Shown: piece by piece, positions 1 to 6,795 of the stretch | Layout of the letters: each line of letters opens with the position of its first letter | Numbering within the stretch: the first letter of the stretch is position 1 | NCBI GenBank assembly: GCA_905201685.1 | Contig: CAJKOW010000005.1 | Span: 1-54,471, forward strand | Source: an uncultured Bacteroides sp. | GTDB taxonomy: Bacteria > Bacteroidota > Bacteroidia > Bacteroidales > Bacteroidaceae | Direction of reading: 5' to 3' | DNA: 54,471 nt | Translations under genes and position numbers: made by a program | Notes under the pieces: model-generated | The model's input: the letters and a program-made list of their open reading frames with translations, nothing else | Databases searched by the model: none | Told to the model about the DNA's origin: nothing

Positions 1-819
1 GCCGGAAAGGCGAAAGTCCGATGAAAAGAAAATCGAAAATTGGTTTTCATCGTGTATCTCTGTTTATGAATAATTAGAGCTTCTTACTTCCTCCATGAAA
101 CTCTCCGTACTCTCTCTGTGAGGAAGGAAGATGGTAAATGTTTCTAAGATTAACGAAGCAAAATTAAGGATAATGTTTAAAAAATCAAATTTATAGTGCC
201 GCAAAATGAAAAAACACTTTCATTTCGTCATATTGAGCGGGATAGAAGCGGAGTCGAAACATCCCTATGCATTCAACTGTTCTTTTTTTGTCCATCAAAT
301 GAATAATGAATATCAGAAAGTGTTATTTTTGTCAGACGTTTGGAGCTCTCTGATAAAGATTGAGGAGTCCCGACAATGTCAGACCGAAGCTTCGGATTTT
401 CTGATTTAATTTTTAACTCAAGTTTTGCAAGTGCAAAACTTGCAGGAGTTAAAGAAGTTAGAAGAAGTTATCAAGGGTGTGTCAAAACTAAAAGTAACTG
501 ACATCTTGTTATTTTTAGGCACGGATTACACGGAAAAACACCGAGAAAGAAGAATAATCATCCGCGAAATTCCGTGTAATCCGTGCCTAAAGGAAAGCAG
601 TTTCCTAATTTGACACACCCTCTTAGAAGTTAAAGACCAATAGACGAGAAAATGAAGAATGAAGAATTTCTACGACTCATTAATCATTACCCTTTACTAT
701 TACGAAACTATCGGCTTTAGCTTCTAACAGAGCAAAGCGGAGTGATAACTTCTGTAACTTCATAACTTCCAAGGAAGTATTACATACGAAACTTAATTTT
801 TTTAATCAATGCTGAAGAA
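1..819. other. Non-coding, repeat-rich left edge
   Basis: No convincing complete gene lies here. The first bases could be the 3' tail of a gene cut by the edge: one plus frame stays open to TAA at 71-73 and another closes with TGA at 22-24, but neither tail is recognisable. A perfect 9-bp hairpin (19-27 with 44-52) could be a weak terminator for such a gene. A second perfect 9-bp palindrome spans 421-440. A MITE-like element lies at 475-620. The stretch 206-409 stays open for 67 codons, but its translation shows no domain and its base composition resembles degenerate intergenic repeats, so it is not called. The remainder is AT-rich with short GAAGTTA-like repeats. Confidence 0.6.
475..620. 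mobile_element. MITE-like element with nested inverted repeats
   Basis: The ends are perfect 12-bp inverted repeats (gggtgtgtcaaa at 475-486; its complement at 609-620). Inside is a second, perfect 21-bp inverted repeat (515-535 and 570-590) containing the core GGCACGGATTACACGGA. The 146-bp element has no transposase and no plausible gene; a 62-codon frame across it only reads through the repeats. Flanks on both sides are GAAGTTA-rich, so a target duplication cannot be defined. The inner core recurs at 8986-9052, which shows it belongs to a dispersed family. Structure fits a non-autonomous miniature element, but a paired structural repeat that never transposes is also possible. Confidence 0.55.
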
Positions 820-2031
820 ATGAAATCATTTCCTGTTGTCAATTGGAACAAGGAGCAGCGCCGTCGGTGGTGGCTGCCGTCGGTAATAGTGGTGTTGGTG
901 CTTGTGGTGATCGGTTCGGTATGGCTGAACACCTCTTCTTTCCGTTCGGGGTTTGAGATTACCGACGAGCTGGGGGGAAACATCTTTCCTTCGAGCATTT
1001 TGTCCGTGGCTACAACCGATGCGCAGGTCATTGTGCCTTCCGACTCGCTCTATGTGGGCAATCCGAAGTCGTGCATCAGTATCAAGGTACGTTCGGGAAA
1101 AGCATACAGCCGTGTGCGTATCGAGGTAGCCGAAACTCCTTTCTTTTCGCTTTCGGTATCGGAGTTTGTGCTGGCCAAACCGCGGACAGAATACACCATC
1201 TATCCCGATATAATCTGGAACTATGAAGCACTGAAAGATAACAAGCAGGCCGAACCCATCAGTGTGGCAGTGACAGTCGAACTCAACGGCAAAGAGATGG
1301 GACAGCGGGTACGTACCTTTTCGGTGCGCAGCATCAACGAATGTCTGTTGGGCTATGTGACCGATGGAAACAAATTTCATGATACCGGTGTGTTTTTTGC
1401 GGCTTACGTCAACGAAGAGAATCCGATGATAGACAAGCTGTTGCGCGAGGCACTCAACACACGTATCGTCAACCGTTTTCTGGGGTATCAGGGTGGTACG
1501 GCCGAGTCGGTGGACAAGCAGGTTTATGCCTTGTGGAACATCTTGCAGAAACGTAATTTCCGTTACAGCTCGGTGTCGAACACCAGCCTGTCGAGCAATG
1601 TCGTCTTCTCGCAGCGGGTACGTACTTTCGACGATGCTCTGAACTCTTCGCAAATCAATTGTGTGGACGGCAGTGTGCTGTTTGCTTCGTTGTTGCGTGC
1701 CATCAACATCGAACCTATATTGGTGCGCATTCCCGGACACATGTTTGTAGGCTACTATACCGACAACGGTCATAAGAATATGGATTTTCTGGAGACAACG
1801 ATGATTGGCGATGTCGATCTGGACGACTTCTTCCCCGACGAACGCCTCGATTCGACCATGGTGGGCAAGACGCAGAACCAGATGTCGCGCATCACCTTCG
1901 ACAAGTCGAAAGAGTATGCCAACCGCAAGTATAAACAGTACGAGGAGGGGATTCACTCGGACAAGCTGAACTACATGTTTCTGGAAATATCGAAGGATGT
2001 CCGGCGGAAGATACAGCCCATCGGTCGGTAA
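820..2031 (+). CDS. Membrane-anchored transglutaminase-like protein
   Basis: A 403-residue protein of no known specific role. An arginine-rich start is followed by one hydrophobic helix (about residues 19-36, VIVVLVLVVIGSVWL), which suggests an inner-membrane anchor with most of the chain outside the cytoplasm. The C-terminal part carries a transglutaminase-like core: Cys281 in NCVDGSVLFASLLRA, His307 in PGHMFVGY and an acidic position in MDFLETT near residue 325, in the usual Cys-His-Asp/Glu order. In bacteria such folds often act as peptidases or amidases rather than cross-linkers. The middle (about 60-230) has no motif I recognise. The next gene follows after a short gap with its own promoter, so the two need not be one operon. 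The start is the first ATG in frame. The fold is fairly sure; the activity is not. Confidence 0.75.
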   Translation: MKSFPVVNWNKEQRRRWWLPSVIVVLVLVVIGSVWLNTSSFRSGFEITDELGGNIFPSSILSVATTDAQVIVPSDSLYVGNPKSCISIKVRSGKAYSRVRIEVAETPFFSLSVSEFVLAKPRTEYTIYPDIIWNYEALKDNKQAEPISVAVTVELNGKEMGQRVRTFSVRSINECLLGYVTDGNKFHDTGVFFAAYVNEENPMIDKLLREALNTRIVNRFLGYQGGTAESVDKQVYALWNILQKRNFRYSSVSNTSLSSNVVFSQRVRTFDDALNSSQINCVDGSVLFASLLRAINIEPILVRIPGHMFVGYYTDNGHKNMDFLETTMIGDVDLDDFFPDERLDSTMVGKTQNQMSRITFDKSKEYANRKYKQYEEGIHSDKLNYMFLEISKDVRRKIQPIGR

Positions 2032-2052
2032 ACCGCTTTTTGCAGGCTTCGC

Positions 2053-2083
2053 TTGCAAATGAGCCGCGGGAATGTTACCTTTG
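2053..2083 (+). promoter_or_regulatory. Bacteroidetes-type promoter for the DUF3805-like gene
   Basis: A TAccTTTG -7 box (2076-2083) lies exactly 20 bases after a TTG -33 element (2053-2055), matching the consensus used by the primary sigma factor of Bacteroides. It sits 26 bases before the ATG at 2109. It also shows why translation should not start at the in-frame TTG at 2040, which lies upstream of the promoter. Confidence 0.6.
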
Positions 2084-2108
2084 CCCAACCAAGTCAGAAT
2101 GGAATCAC

Positions 2109-2918
2109 ATGATGGAACAACAGAAAAAGTATATTTCGCCGGGAGCGTGGTTCTCCATGCAATATCCGGCAACGTGGAACGAATTTGAGGACGGCGAAGG
2201 TTCGTTCCTCTTTTATAATCCCGAGGAATGGACGGGAAACTTCCGCATCTCGGCCTATCGGGGGCAGAACGATTACGGACGCGAGTCCGTCAGGCAGGAA
2301 TTGAAAGAGAATCCTGCGGCACGCCCCGTCAAGGTGGGAACGCTGGATTGCGCCTACAGCCGGGAGGCGTTCGAAGAAGAAGGCGAGCATTACACTTCAC
2401 ACATCTGGATAACGGGTATCGACGATGTGGCATTCGAATGTTCGTTTACCGTGCGCAAAGGTCAACCGGTGACCGAAGCCGAGCAGGTGATAGCCTCGCT
2501 GCAGGTGCGGAAGCCGGGTGTGAAATATCCGGCCGAACTGATACCTGTGCGCGTATCGGAAATCTGCCAGATCAACGAAGCCTACGAGTGGGTGTCGAAC
2601 ACGGTGAAAGACTTGCTGAAGAAAGACTTCCAGGGAGTGGAAGCCGATGTGGAAAACATGCAGCAGGTGGTGGACCGCGGTGTGATAGCACCTAAGAAGA
2701 AAGACCATTGGCTGGCCATGGGCATCACCCTTTGCGTCATTATGGCAAACGAGGAAGACGGAATGGAGTGTCGGACGCTGATCGACGGCAACCGTGAAGT
2801 CCCCGTATTGCTCAACACCCTTACAGGGCAGTGGATTGACCCTATGAAGCTGACATGGAGCAAGGTAAAGGCGGGCGAGAAAGTCAACCTGGCCGAAGCC
2901 TACTGTAATAACGGTTAA
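2109..2918 (+). CDS. DUF3805/DUF3806-type cytoplasmic protein
   Basis: About 269 residues, with no signal peptide or membrane helix. The N-terminal half (PGAWFSMQYPATWNEFE, then SFLFYNPEEWTGNFRISAYRG) resembles the small beta-rich DUF3805 family. The second half (from about residue 155, with WLAMGITLCVIMANEEDG and PVLLNTLTGQWIDPMKL) resembles DUF3806. Both families are known mainly from Bacteroidetes and neither has an established function. I chose the ATG pair at 2109/2112 because a well-formed promoter lies just upstream; a TTG at 2040 would add 23 residues but precedes that promoter. The gene is 35 bases upstream of the ABC-F gene, so the two may be co-transcribed. Family assignment is from memory of sequence character, not a search. 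Confidence 0.65.
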   Translation: MMEQQKKYISPGAWFSMQYPATWNEFEDGEGSFLFYNPEEWTGNFRISAYRGQNDYGRESVRQELKENPAARPVKVGTLDCAYSREAFEEEGEHYTSHIWITGIDDVAFECSFTVRKGQPVTEAEQVIASLQVRKPGVKYPAELIPVRVSEICQINEAYEWVSNTVKDLLKKDFQGVEADVENMQQVVDRGVIAPKKKDHWLAMGITLCVIMANEEDGMECRTLIDGNREVPVLLNTLTGQWIDPMKLTWSKVKAGEKVNLAEAYCNNG

Positions 2919-2953
2919 TTCATTCTTCATTTTTTATTCTTCATTTTTTAATA

Positions 2954-4825
2954 ATGTCTTCAATATTACAAGTAGAAAACCTGACCAAGTCGTTCGGTGA
3001 TTTGGTCTTATTTGAAAATATATCCTTCGGTCTGGCCGAAGGGCAGCGCGTGGGGCTGATAGCCAAGAACGGAAGCGGGAAGTCCACGTTACTGAATATC
3101 CTGTCGGGCAAGGAAGGCTACGATGAAGGGAAGATCTCGTTCCGTCGGGATCTTCGTGTGGGCTATTTAGAGCAAAGTCCGCATTATCCCGAAGAGCTGA
3201 CGGTGCTCGAAGCCTGCTTCCATCACGGCAACAGCACCGTGGATCTGATAAAGGAATACGAACGGTGCATGGCAACCGAAGGTCATCCCGGCATGGACGA
3301 GCTCCTGCTCCGCATGGATCAGGAGAAGGCCTGGGACTACGAGCAGAAAGCCAAACAGATACTTTCGCAGTTGAAGATACGCGACTTCGACCAGCAGGTG
3401 AAACACCTTTCGGGCGGACAGCTGAAACGGGTGGCATTGGCCAACACACTGATTACCGAACCCGATCTGCTGATTCTGGACGAGCCCACCAACCACCTCG
3501 ACCTTGACATGACCGAGTGGCTGGAAGAGTATCTGCGCCGCACGAACCTGACCCTGCTGATGGTGACCCACGATCGTTACTTCCTCGACCGGGTATGTTC
3601 CGAGATCATCGAAATAGACAACCGCACGATCTATTCGTACAAAGGAAACTACAGCTACTATCTGGAGAAGCGTCAGGAACGGATCGATGCCAAGACGGTG
3701 GAAATAGAACGTGCCAACAACCTGTATCGTACCGAGCTGGAGTGGATGCGCCGTATGCCGCAGGCACGCGGTCACAAGGCACGCTACCGCGAGGATGCTT
3801 TCTATGAATTGGAGAAGGTGGCCAAACAGCGCTTCTACGATGCCAACGTCAAACTTGATGTGAAGGCTTCGTACATCGGCAACAAGATTTTCGAGGCCGA
3901 CCACCTGAGCAAATCTTTTGGCGACCTGAAGATACTGGACGATTTCTCTTATATCTTTGCCCGCTATGAGAAGATGGGCATTGTCGGCAACAACGGTACC
4001 GGAAAATCGACCTTTATCAAGATACTGATGGAACTGGTGAAGCCCGACAGCGGTACACTGGACATTGGCGAGACGGTGCGCTTCGGTTACTATTCGCAGG
4101 ATGGACTTCAGTTTGACGAACAGATGAAGGTGATTGACGTGGTCCGCGACATTGCCGAGGTCATCGAACTGGGCAACGGCAAGCGGCTTACGGCTTCGCA
4201 GTTTCTGCAACACTTCCTCTTTACCCCCGAAACTCAGCACAGCTACGTCTATAAACTGAGCGGCGGGGAACGCCGGCGGCTTTACCTCTGTACGGTGCTG
4301 ATGCGCAATCCGAACTTCCTGGTGCTCGACGAGCCGACGAACGATCTGGACATCGTCACCCTGCAGGTGCTCGAAGAGTATTTGCAAAATTTCAAGGGAT
4401 GCGTCATTGTCGTGAGCCACGACCGTTACTTTATGGATAAGGTGGTAGATCATCTGCTGGTGTTCAACGGCGGAGGCGATATCCGCGATTTCCCCGGTAA
4501 CTATACCCAATATCGGGAATGGAAGGAGGCAAAGGCGCGTCACGATAAAGAGCAGCAGGCAGCCGTCAAGCCACAGGAGGCGAAGACCGCCAAGGTACGC
4601 CTGAACGACAAACGCCGCATGACGTATAAGGAACGTCGCGAGTTCGAACAGCTGGAACAGGAGATAGCCACTTTGGAGGCTGAAAAGAAAAGCATCGAAG
4701 AGGCGTTGTGCAGCGGGACGCTGTCGGTGGAAGAACTGACGGAGAAGTCGAAACGTTTGCCGCAGCTGACGGATTTGATTGACGAGAAGACGATGCGGTG
4801 GTTAGAGCTGAGTGAGTTGGAATAA
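2954..4825 (+). CDS. ABC-F family ATPase (Uup-like)
   Basis: A 623-residue protein with two ABC ATPase domains in one chain and no membrane segments, the mark of the ABC-F family. Domain 1 has Walker A KNGSGKST, signature LSGGQLKRVALA and Walker B LLILDEPTNHLD, followed by a charged linker (about 235-310). Domain 2 has Walker A NNGTGKST, signature LSGGERRRL and Walker B FLVLDEPTNDLD. The C-terminus (about 535-623) is Lys/Glu-rich and predicted coiled coil. Length and the C-terminal coiled coil fit the Uup branch (E. coli Uup, 635 residues). ABC-F proteins bind ribosomes and act in translation or, for Uup, in DNA and ribosome maintenance. It could be another ABC-F subtype. I see nothing specific to an antibiotic-resistance paralogue. 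Confidence 0.9.
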   Translation: MSSILQVENLTKSFGDLVLFENISFGLAEGQRVGLIAKNGSGKSTLLNILSGKEGYDEGKISFRRDLRVGYLEQSPHYPEELTVLEACFHHGNSTVDLIKEYERCMATEGHPGMDELLLRMDQEKAWDYEQKAKQILSQLKIRDFDQQVKHLSGGQLKRVALANTLITEPDLLILDEPTNHLDLDMTEWLEEYLRRTNLTLLMVTHDRYFLDRVCSEIIEIDNRTIYSYKGNYSYYLEKRQERIDAKTVEIERANNLYRTELEWMRRMPQARGHKARYREDAFYELEKVAKQRFYDANVKLDVKASYIGNKIFEADHLSKSFGDLKILDDFSYIFARYEKMGIVGNNGTGKSTFIKILMELVKPDSGTLDIGETVRFGYYSQDGLQFDEQMKVIDVVRDIAEVIELGNGKRLTASQFLQHFLFTPETQHSYVYKLSGGERRRLYLCTVLMRNPNFLVLDEPTNDLDIVTLQVLEEYLQNFKGCVIVVSHDRYFMDKVVDHLLVFNGGGDIRDFPGNYTQYREWKEAKARHDKEQQAAVKPQEAKTAKVRLNDKRRMTYKERREFEQLEQEIATLEAEKKSIEEALCSGTLSVEELTEKSKRLPQLTDLIDEKTMRWLELSELE

Positions 4826-4834
4826 AAGCCTCTC

Positions 4835-5005
4835 AGACCTCACCCCCGGCCCCTCTCCCAAGGAGAGGGGGAGGAGTTACTTTTTCCTTTTTCTGAATGA
4901 ATAATTAAAGATAATCAGATAGAATAGATATGCTACCAACAACCGATACTTCGTCTCATCCACTACCCCCTCTCTTCGGGAGAGGGGGGCAGGGGGGTGA
5001 GGTCT
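4835..5005. repeat. Divergent inverted copies of a G/C-rich repeat
   Basis: Two copies of a CCTC/GAGG-rich repeat face each other. The left copy (about 4835-4873) reads AGACCTCACCCCCGGCCCC, then CTCTCCCAAGGAGAGGGGG. The right copy (about 4965-5005) is its imperfect reverse complement, ending GGGGTGAGGTCT. Each has its own small CTCTCCC/GGGAGAG hairpin. The left copy follows the ABC-F stop codon, where the hairpin could also serve as a terminator. The right copy lies inside the next reading frame, after the ATG and before the conserved PHP domain. Confidence 0.7.
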
Positions 5006-5832
5006 CCAACTACCACAGCCATTCCCTCTACTGTGACGGCCGTGCCGGCATGGAAGATTTTGTGCGTTTTGCTCTGAGCCGTGGTTTTACTTCTTATGGT
5101 TTTTCTTCCCACGCACCCCTTCCGTTCCCTACGGCATGGACGATGGAGTGGGATCGCATGGAGGACTATTTCGCCGAATTCCGGCGGTTGAAACAGAAGT
5201 ATGCCGGACGGATTGAACTGTATATCGGGTTGGAGATAGACTATCTGAACGAGGAGAGCAATCCGGCAGCCGAATGCTTCCGGTGTCTGCCGTTAGATTA
5301 TCGCATCGGGTCGGTTCATCTGTTGTATGATGAAGCCGGCAAGGTGGTAGATGCTGACCTGCCCGCTGCAAAGTTCCGGCAGATGGTTGACGAGCATTTT
5401 CACGGGGATGTGGAGCAGGTAGTGCGCCAGTATTACGAGCGTTCGTGGAGGATGGTGGAGTTGGGTGGTTTCGACATTGTGGGGCATGCCGACAAGGTGC
5501 ACTACAATGCTTCTTTTTGCCGTCCCGGCATTGTGGACGAACCTTGGTACGACCGTTTAGTATGCGATTATCTGGCTGAAATAGCCCGTCGGGGATATCA
5601 AGTGGAAATCAATACGAAGGCTTATGGAGAACTGGGCGTTTTCTATCCCGACGAACGTTACTTTCCTTTGCTTCGCGAATTGGGAATCCGCGTTCAGGTA
5701 AACAGCGATGCCCACTATCCCGAGCGCATCAGTAACGGTATGCCCGAGGCTTTCCGAGCTTTGCGGAATGCAGGTTTTACGTCTGTGATGCAATTGCGTG
5801 CGGGACAGTGGGCAGAGGTGCCGATTGTTTAG
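4930..5832 (+). CDS. PHP-family histidinol-phosphatase
   Basis: Predicted to hydrolyse L-histidinol phosphate to histidinol in histidine synthesis, through the metal-dependent PHP fold (the B. subtilis-type enzyme). Metal-ligand motifs are in place: NYHSHSLYCDG at the domain start (about residue 27), SSHAPLP, GLEIDYL, GSVHLL, GHADKV near residue 185 and VNSDAHYPE near the C-terminus. Size (300 residues) fits the family. The first 26 or so residues are odd: they are translated from an interspersed G/C-rich repeat (LPPLFGRGGQGGEV) lying between the only usable ATG and the PHP domain. No alternative in-frame start exists between the repeat and the domain. No other his gene is near. Related PHP phosphoesterases with other substrates cannot be excluded. 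Confidence 0.8.
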   Translation: MLPTTDTSSHPLPPLFGRGGQGGEVSNYHSHSLYCDGRAGMEDFVRFALSRGFTSYGFSSHAPLPFPTAWTMEWDRMEDYFAEFRRLKQKYAGRIELYIGLEIDYLNEESNPAAECFRCLPLDYRIGSVHLLYDEAGKVVDADLPAAKFRQMVDEHFHGDVEQVVRQYYERSWRMVELGGFDIVGHADKVHYNASFCRPGIVDEPWYDRLVCDYLAEIARRGYQVEINTKAYGELGVFYPDERYFPLLRELGIRVQVNSDAHYPERISNGMPEAFRALRNAGFTSVMQLRAGQWAEVPIV

Positions 5833-5887
5833 CACAATAGTTCGGTTCCGGTTCAGCGATAAATTTTATTCGCTTGCGGTTCCGGAG

Positions 5888-6307
5888 TTATTTACTTTTC
5901 AGCAGAAAGTCGTCAATGGCTTTCTTGTAGGTCGCCTTGTCGGCAGCCCCGCTGAACAATTGAGGCTTTTCGTCCATCGGAATGAGCACAAAGAGAGGAA
6001 TGCTTGTTGCATTGAATAAAGCGGCAAGTTCTTTCTCCTTATCTACATTGACCTTGTAGATTGTGATTTTGCCTTCGTATTCTTTGGCGAGTTCTTTCAT
6101 GATAGGAGCAACCTTGCGGCACGGACCGCACCAGTCGGCATAAAGATCGATGATGGCGGGTTTGTCGCCTTTGTATTTCCATTCTTTTTCGTTCTGATAG
6201 TCGAAAACCTTGTCGATGAACATGGCTTTGTTCATCACTACGACATCTTGGGCATAGCCCAGAAGTGTGGTGGCTACGAGAGCCAGTGTTAGCAATAGTT
6301 TCTTCAT
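5888..6307 (-). CDS. Exported thioredoxin-like protein
   Basis: A 139-residue protein with a clear signal peptide (MKKLLLTLALVATTLLGYAQ) and a thioredoxin fold containing DWCGPCRKVAP. The cis-proline region is in the expected place (ATSIPLFVLI). It should act in the periplasm as a disulfide reductase or exchange protein. The classical WCGPC site, rather than a DsbA-type CPHC, suggests it is kept reduced. Its stop is 55 bases from the convergent PHP gene. It lies downstream of the cytoplasmic thioredoxin gene, separated by a 120-base spacer holding a 15-bp inverted repeat, so co-transcription is possible but not shown. Confidence 0.88.
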   Translation of the reverse strand: MKKLLLTLALVATTLLGYAQDVVVMNKAMFIDKVFDYQNEKEWKYKGDKPAIIDLYADWCGPCRKVAPIMKELAKEYEGKITIYKVNVDKEKELAALFNATSIPLFVLIPMDEKPQLFSGAADKATYKKAIDDFLLKSK

Positions 6308-6336
6308 ATTTTTGTTAGTGATGAGTAATGAGCTAC

Positions 6337-6416
6337 GAGCTACAAGCTACGCGTAATGAGCTATAAGTAGTGATTTATACCCTCATAATACACTTGTCAC
6401 TCGTAGCTTGTAGCTC
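6337..6416. repeat. Inverted repeat between the two thioredoxin genes
   Basis: GAGCTACAAGCTACG (6337-6351) and its exact reverse complement (6402-6416) are separated by 50 bases. Partial extra copies of GAGCTAC/AATGAGCTA lie next to the left arm. It could fold as a long-looped hairpin in the transcript between the two genes, or be a relic of a small dispersed repeat. No T-run follows, so I do not call it a terminator. Confidence 0.6.
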
Positions 6417-6427
6417 ATAACTTTCCA

Positions 6428-6727
6428 TTATACATACTTTTCAATCAGGCTGACAAGCTCGTTGCTTTGTACTACACCGGACTGTCTCCAAACCAGCTTC
6501 CCGTCCTTAAAGAGCATCAGGGTGGGGACGGCCTGTATGCGGTATTGCATGGCCAGTGCCTGTTGTTCATCTACATCTATTTTCACGATGCGAGCTTTGT
6601 CGCCCACGTGGCTTTTTACATTTTCCAATATGGGGTGCATCATTTTACAGGGACCGCACCAGGTGGCATAGAAGTCAACGAGTACGGGAACTGTTGCGCT
6701 GTTAATCAAGTTTTCAAAGTTTTCCAT
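6428..6727 (-). CDS. trxA: Thioredoxin
   Basis: A 99-residue, single-domain cytoplasmic thioredoxin without signal peptide. The active site WCGPCKMMHP is near residues 24-33, the buried acidic residue region is VDEQQ, and the cis-proline is in AVPTLMLF. It reduces protein disulfides using thioredoxin reductase, which is not in this window. Length is typical, slightly shorter than E. coli TrxA (about 108). It follows the DPP11 gene after 68 bases on the same strand and precedes an exported thioredoxin, so the pair may serve cytoplasm and periplasm respectively. Confidence 0.93.
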   Translation of the reverse strand: MENFENLINSATVPVLVDFYATWCGPCKMMHPILENVKSHVGDKARIVKIDVDEQQALAMQYRIQAVPTLMLFKDGKLVWRQSGVVQSNELVSLIEKYV

Positions 6728-6795
6728 AATGATATTGAATAAATAGTTCTTGATGTTTCTAACAAACAGTGTGCCGTTTTTGTTCTTTCGGCCGA

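Noticed and set aside
206..409. 67-codon open frame at the left edge
   Set aside because: No recognisable domain, no promoter or ribosome site, and sequence like degenerate intergenic repeats (FVILSGIEAESKHP-type translation of a dispersed motif).
425..613. 62-codon open frame across the MITE-like element
   Set aside because: It reads directly through both arms of the nested inverted repeats, so the frame is a by-product of the repeat.
826..2172. 448-codon open frame antisense to the transglutaminase-like gene
   Set aside because: Antisense shadow in a G/C-rich coding region; rich in His and Arg with no domain, while the plus strand has a membrane helix and catalytic motif.
3167..4543. 458-codon open frame antisense to the ABC-F gene
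   Set aside because: The plus strand has perfect ABC motifs; the antisense frame has none.
4851..4870. Possible terminator hairpin after the ABC-F gene
   Set aside because: CTCTCCC/GGGAGAG can pair, but no T-run follows at once and the sequence is part of the dispersed G/C-rich repeat; left as repeat only.
820..5832. Whether the higher G/C content here marks a transferred island
   Set aside because: No integrase, tRNA gene or direct repeats at the borders, and the genes are ordinary core Bacteroidales families.
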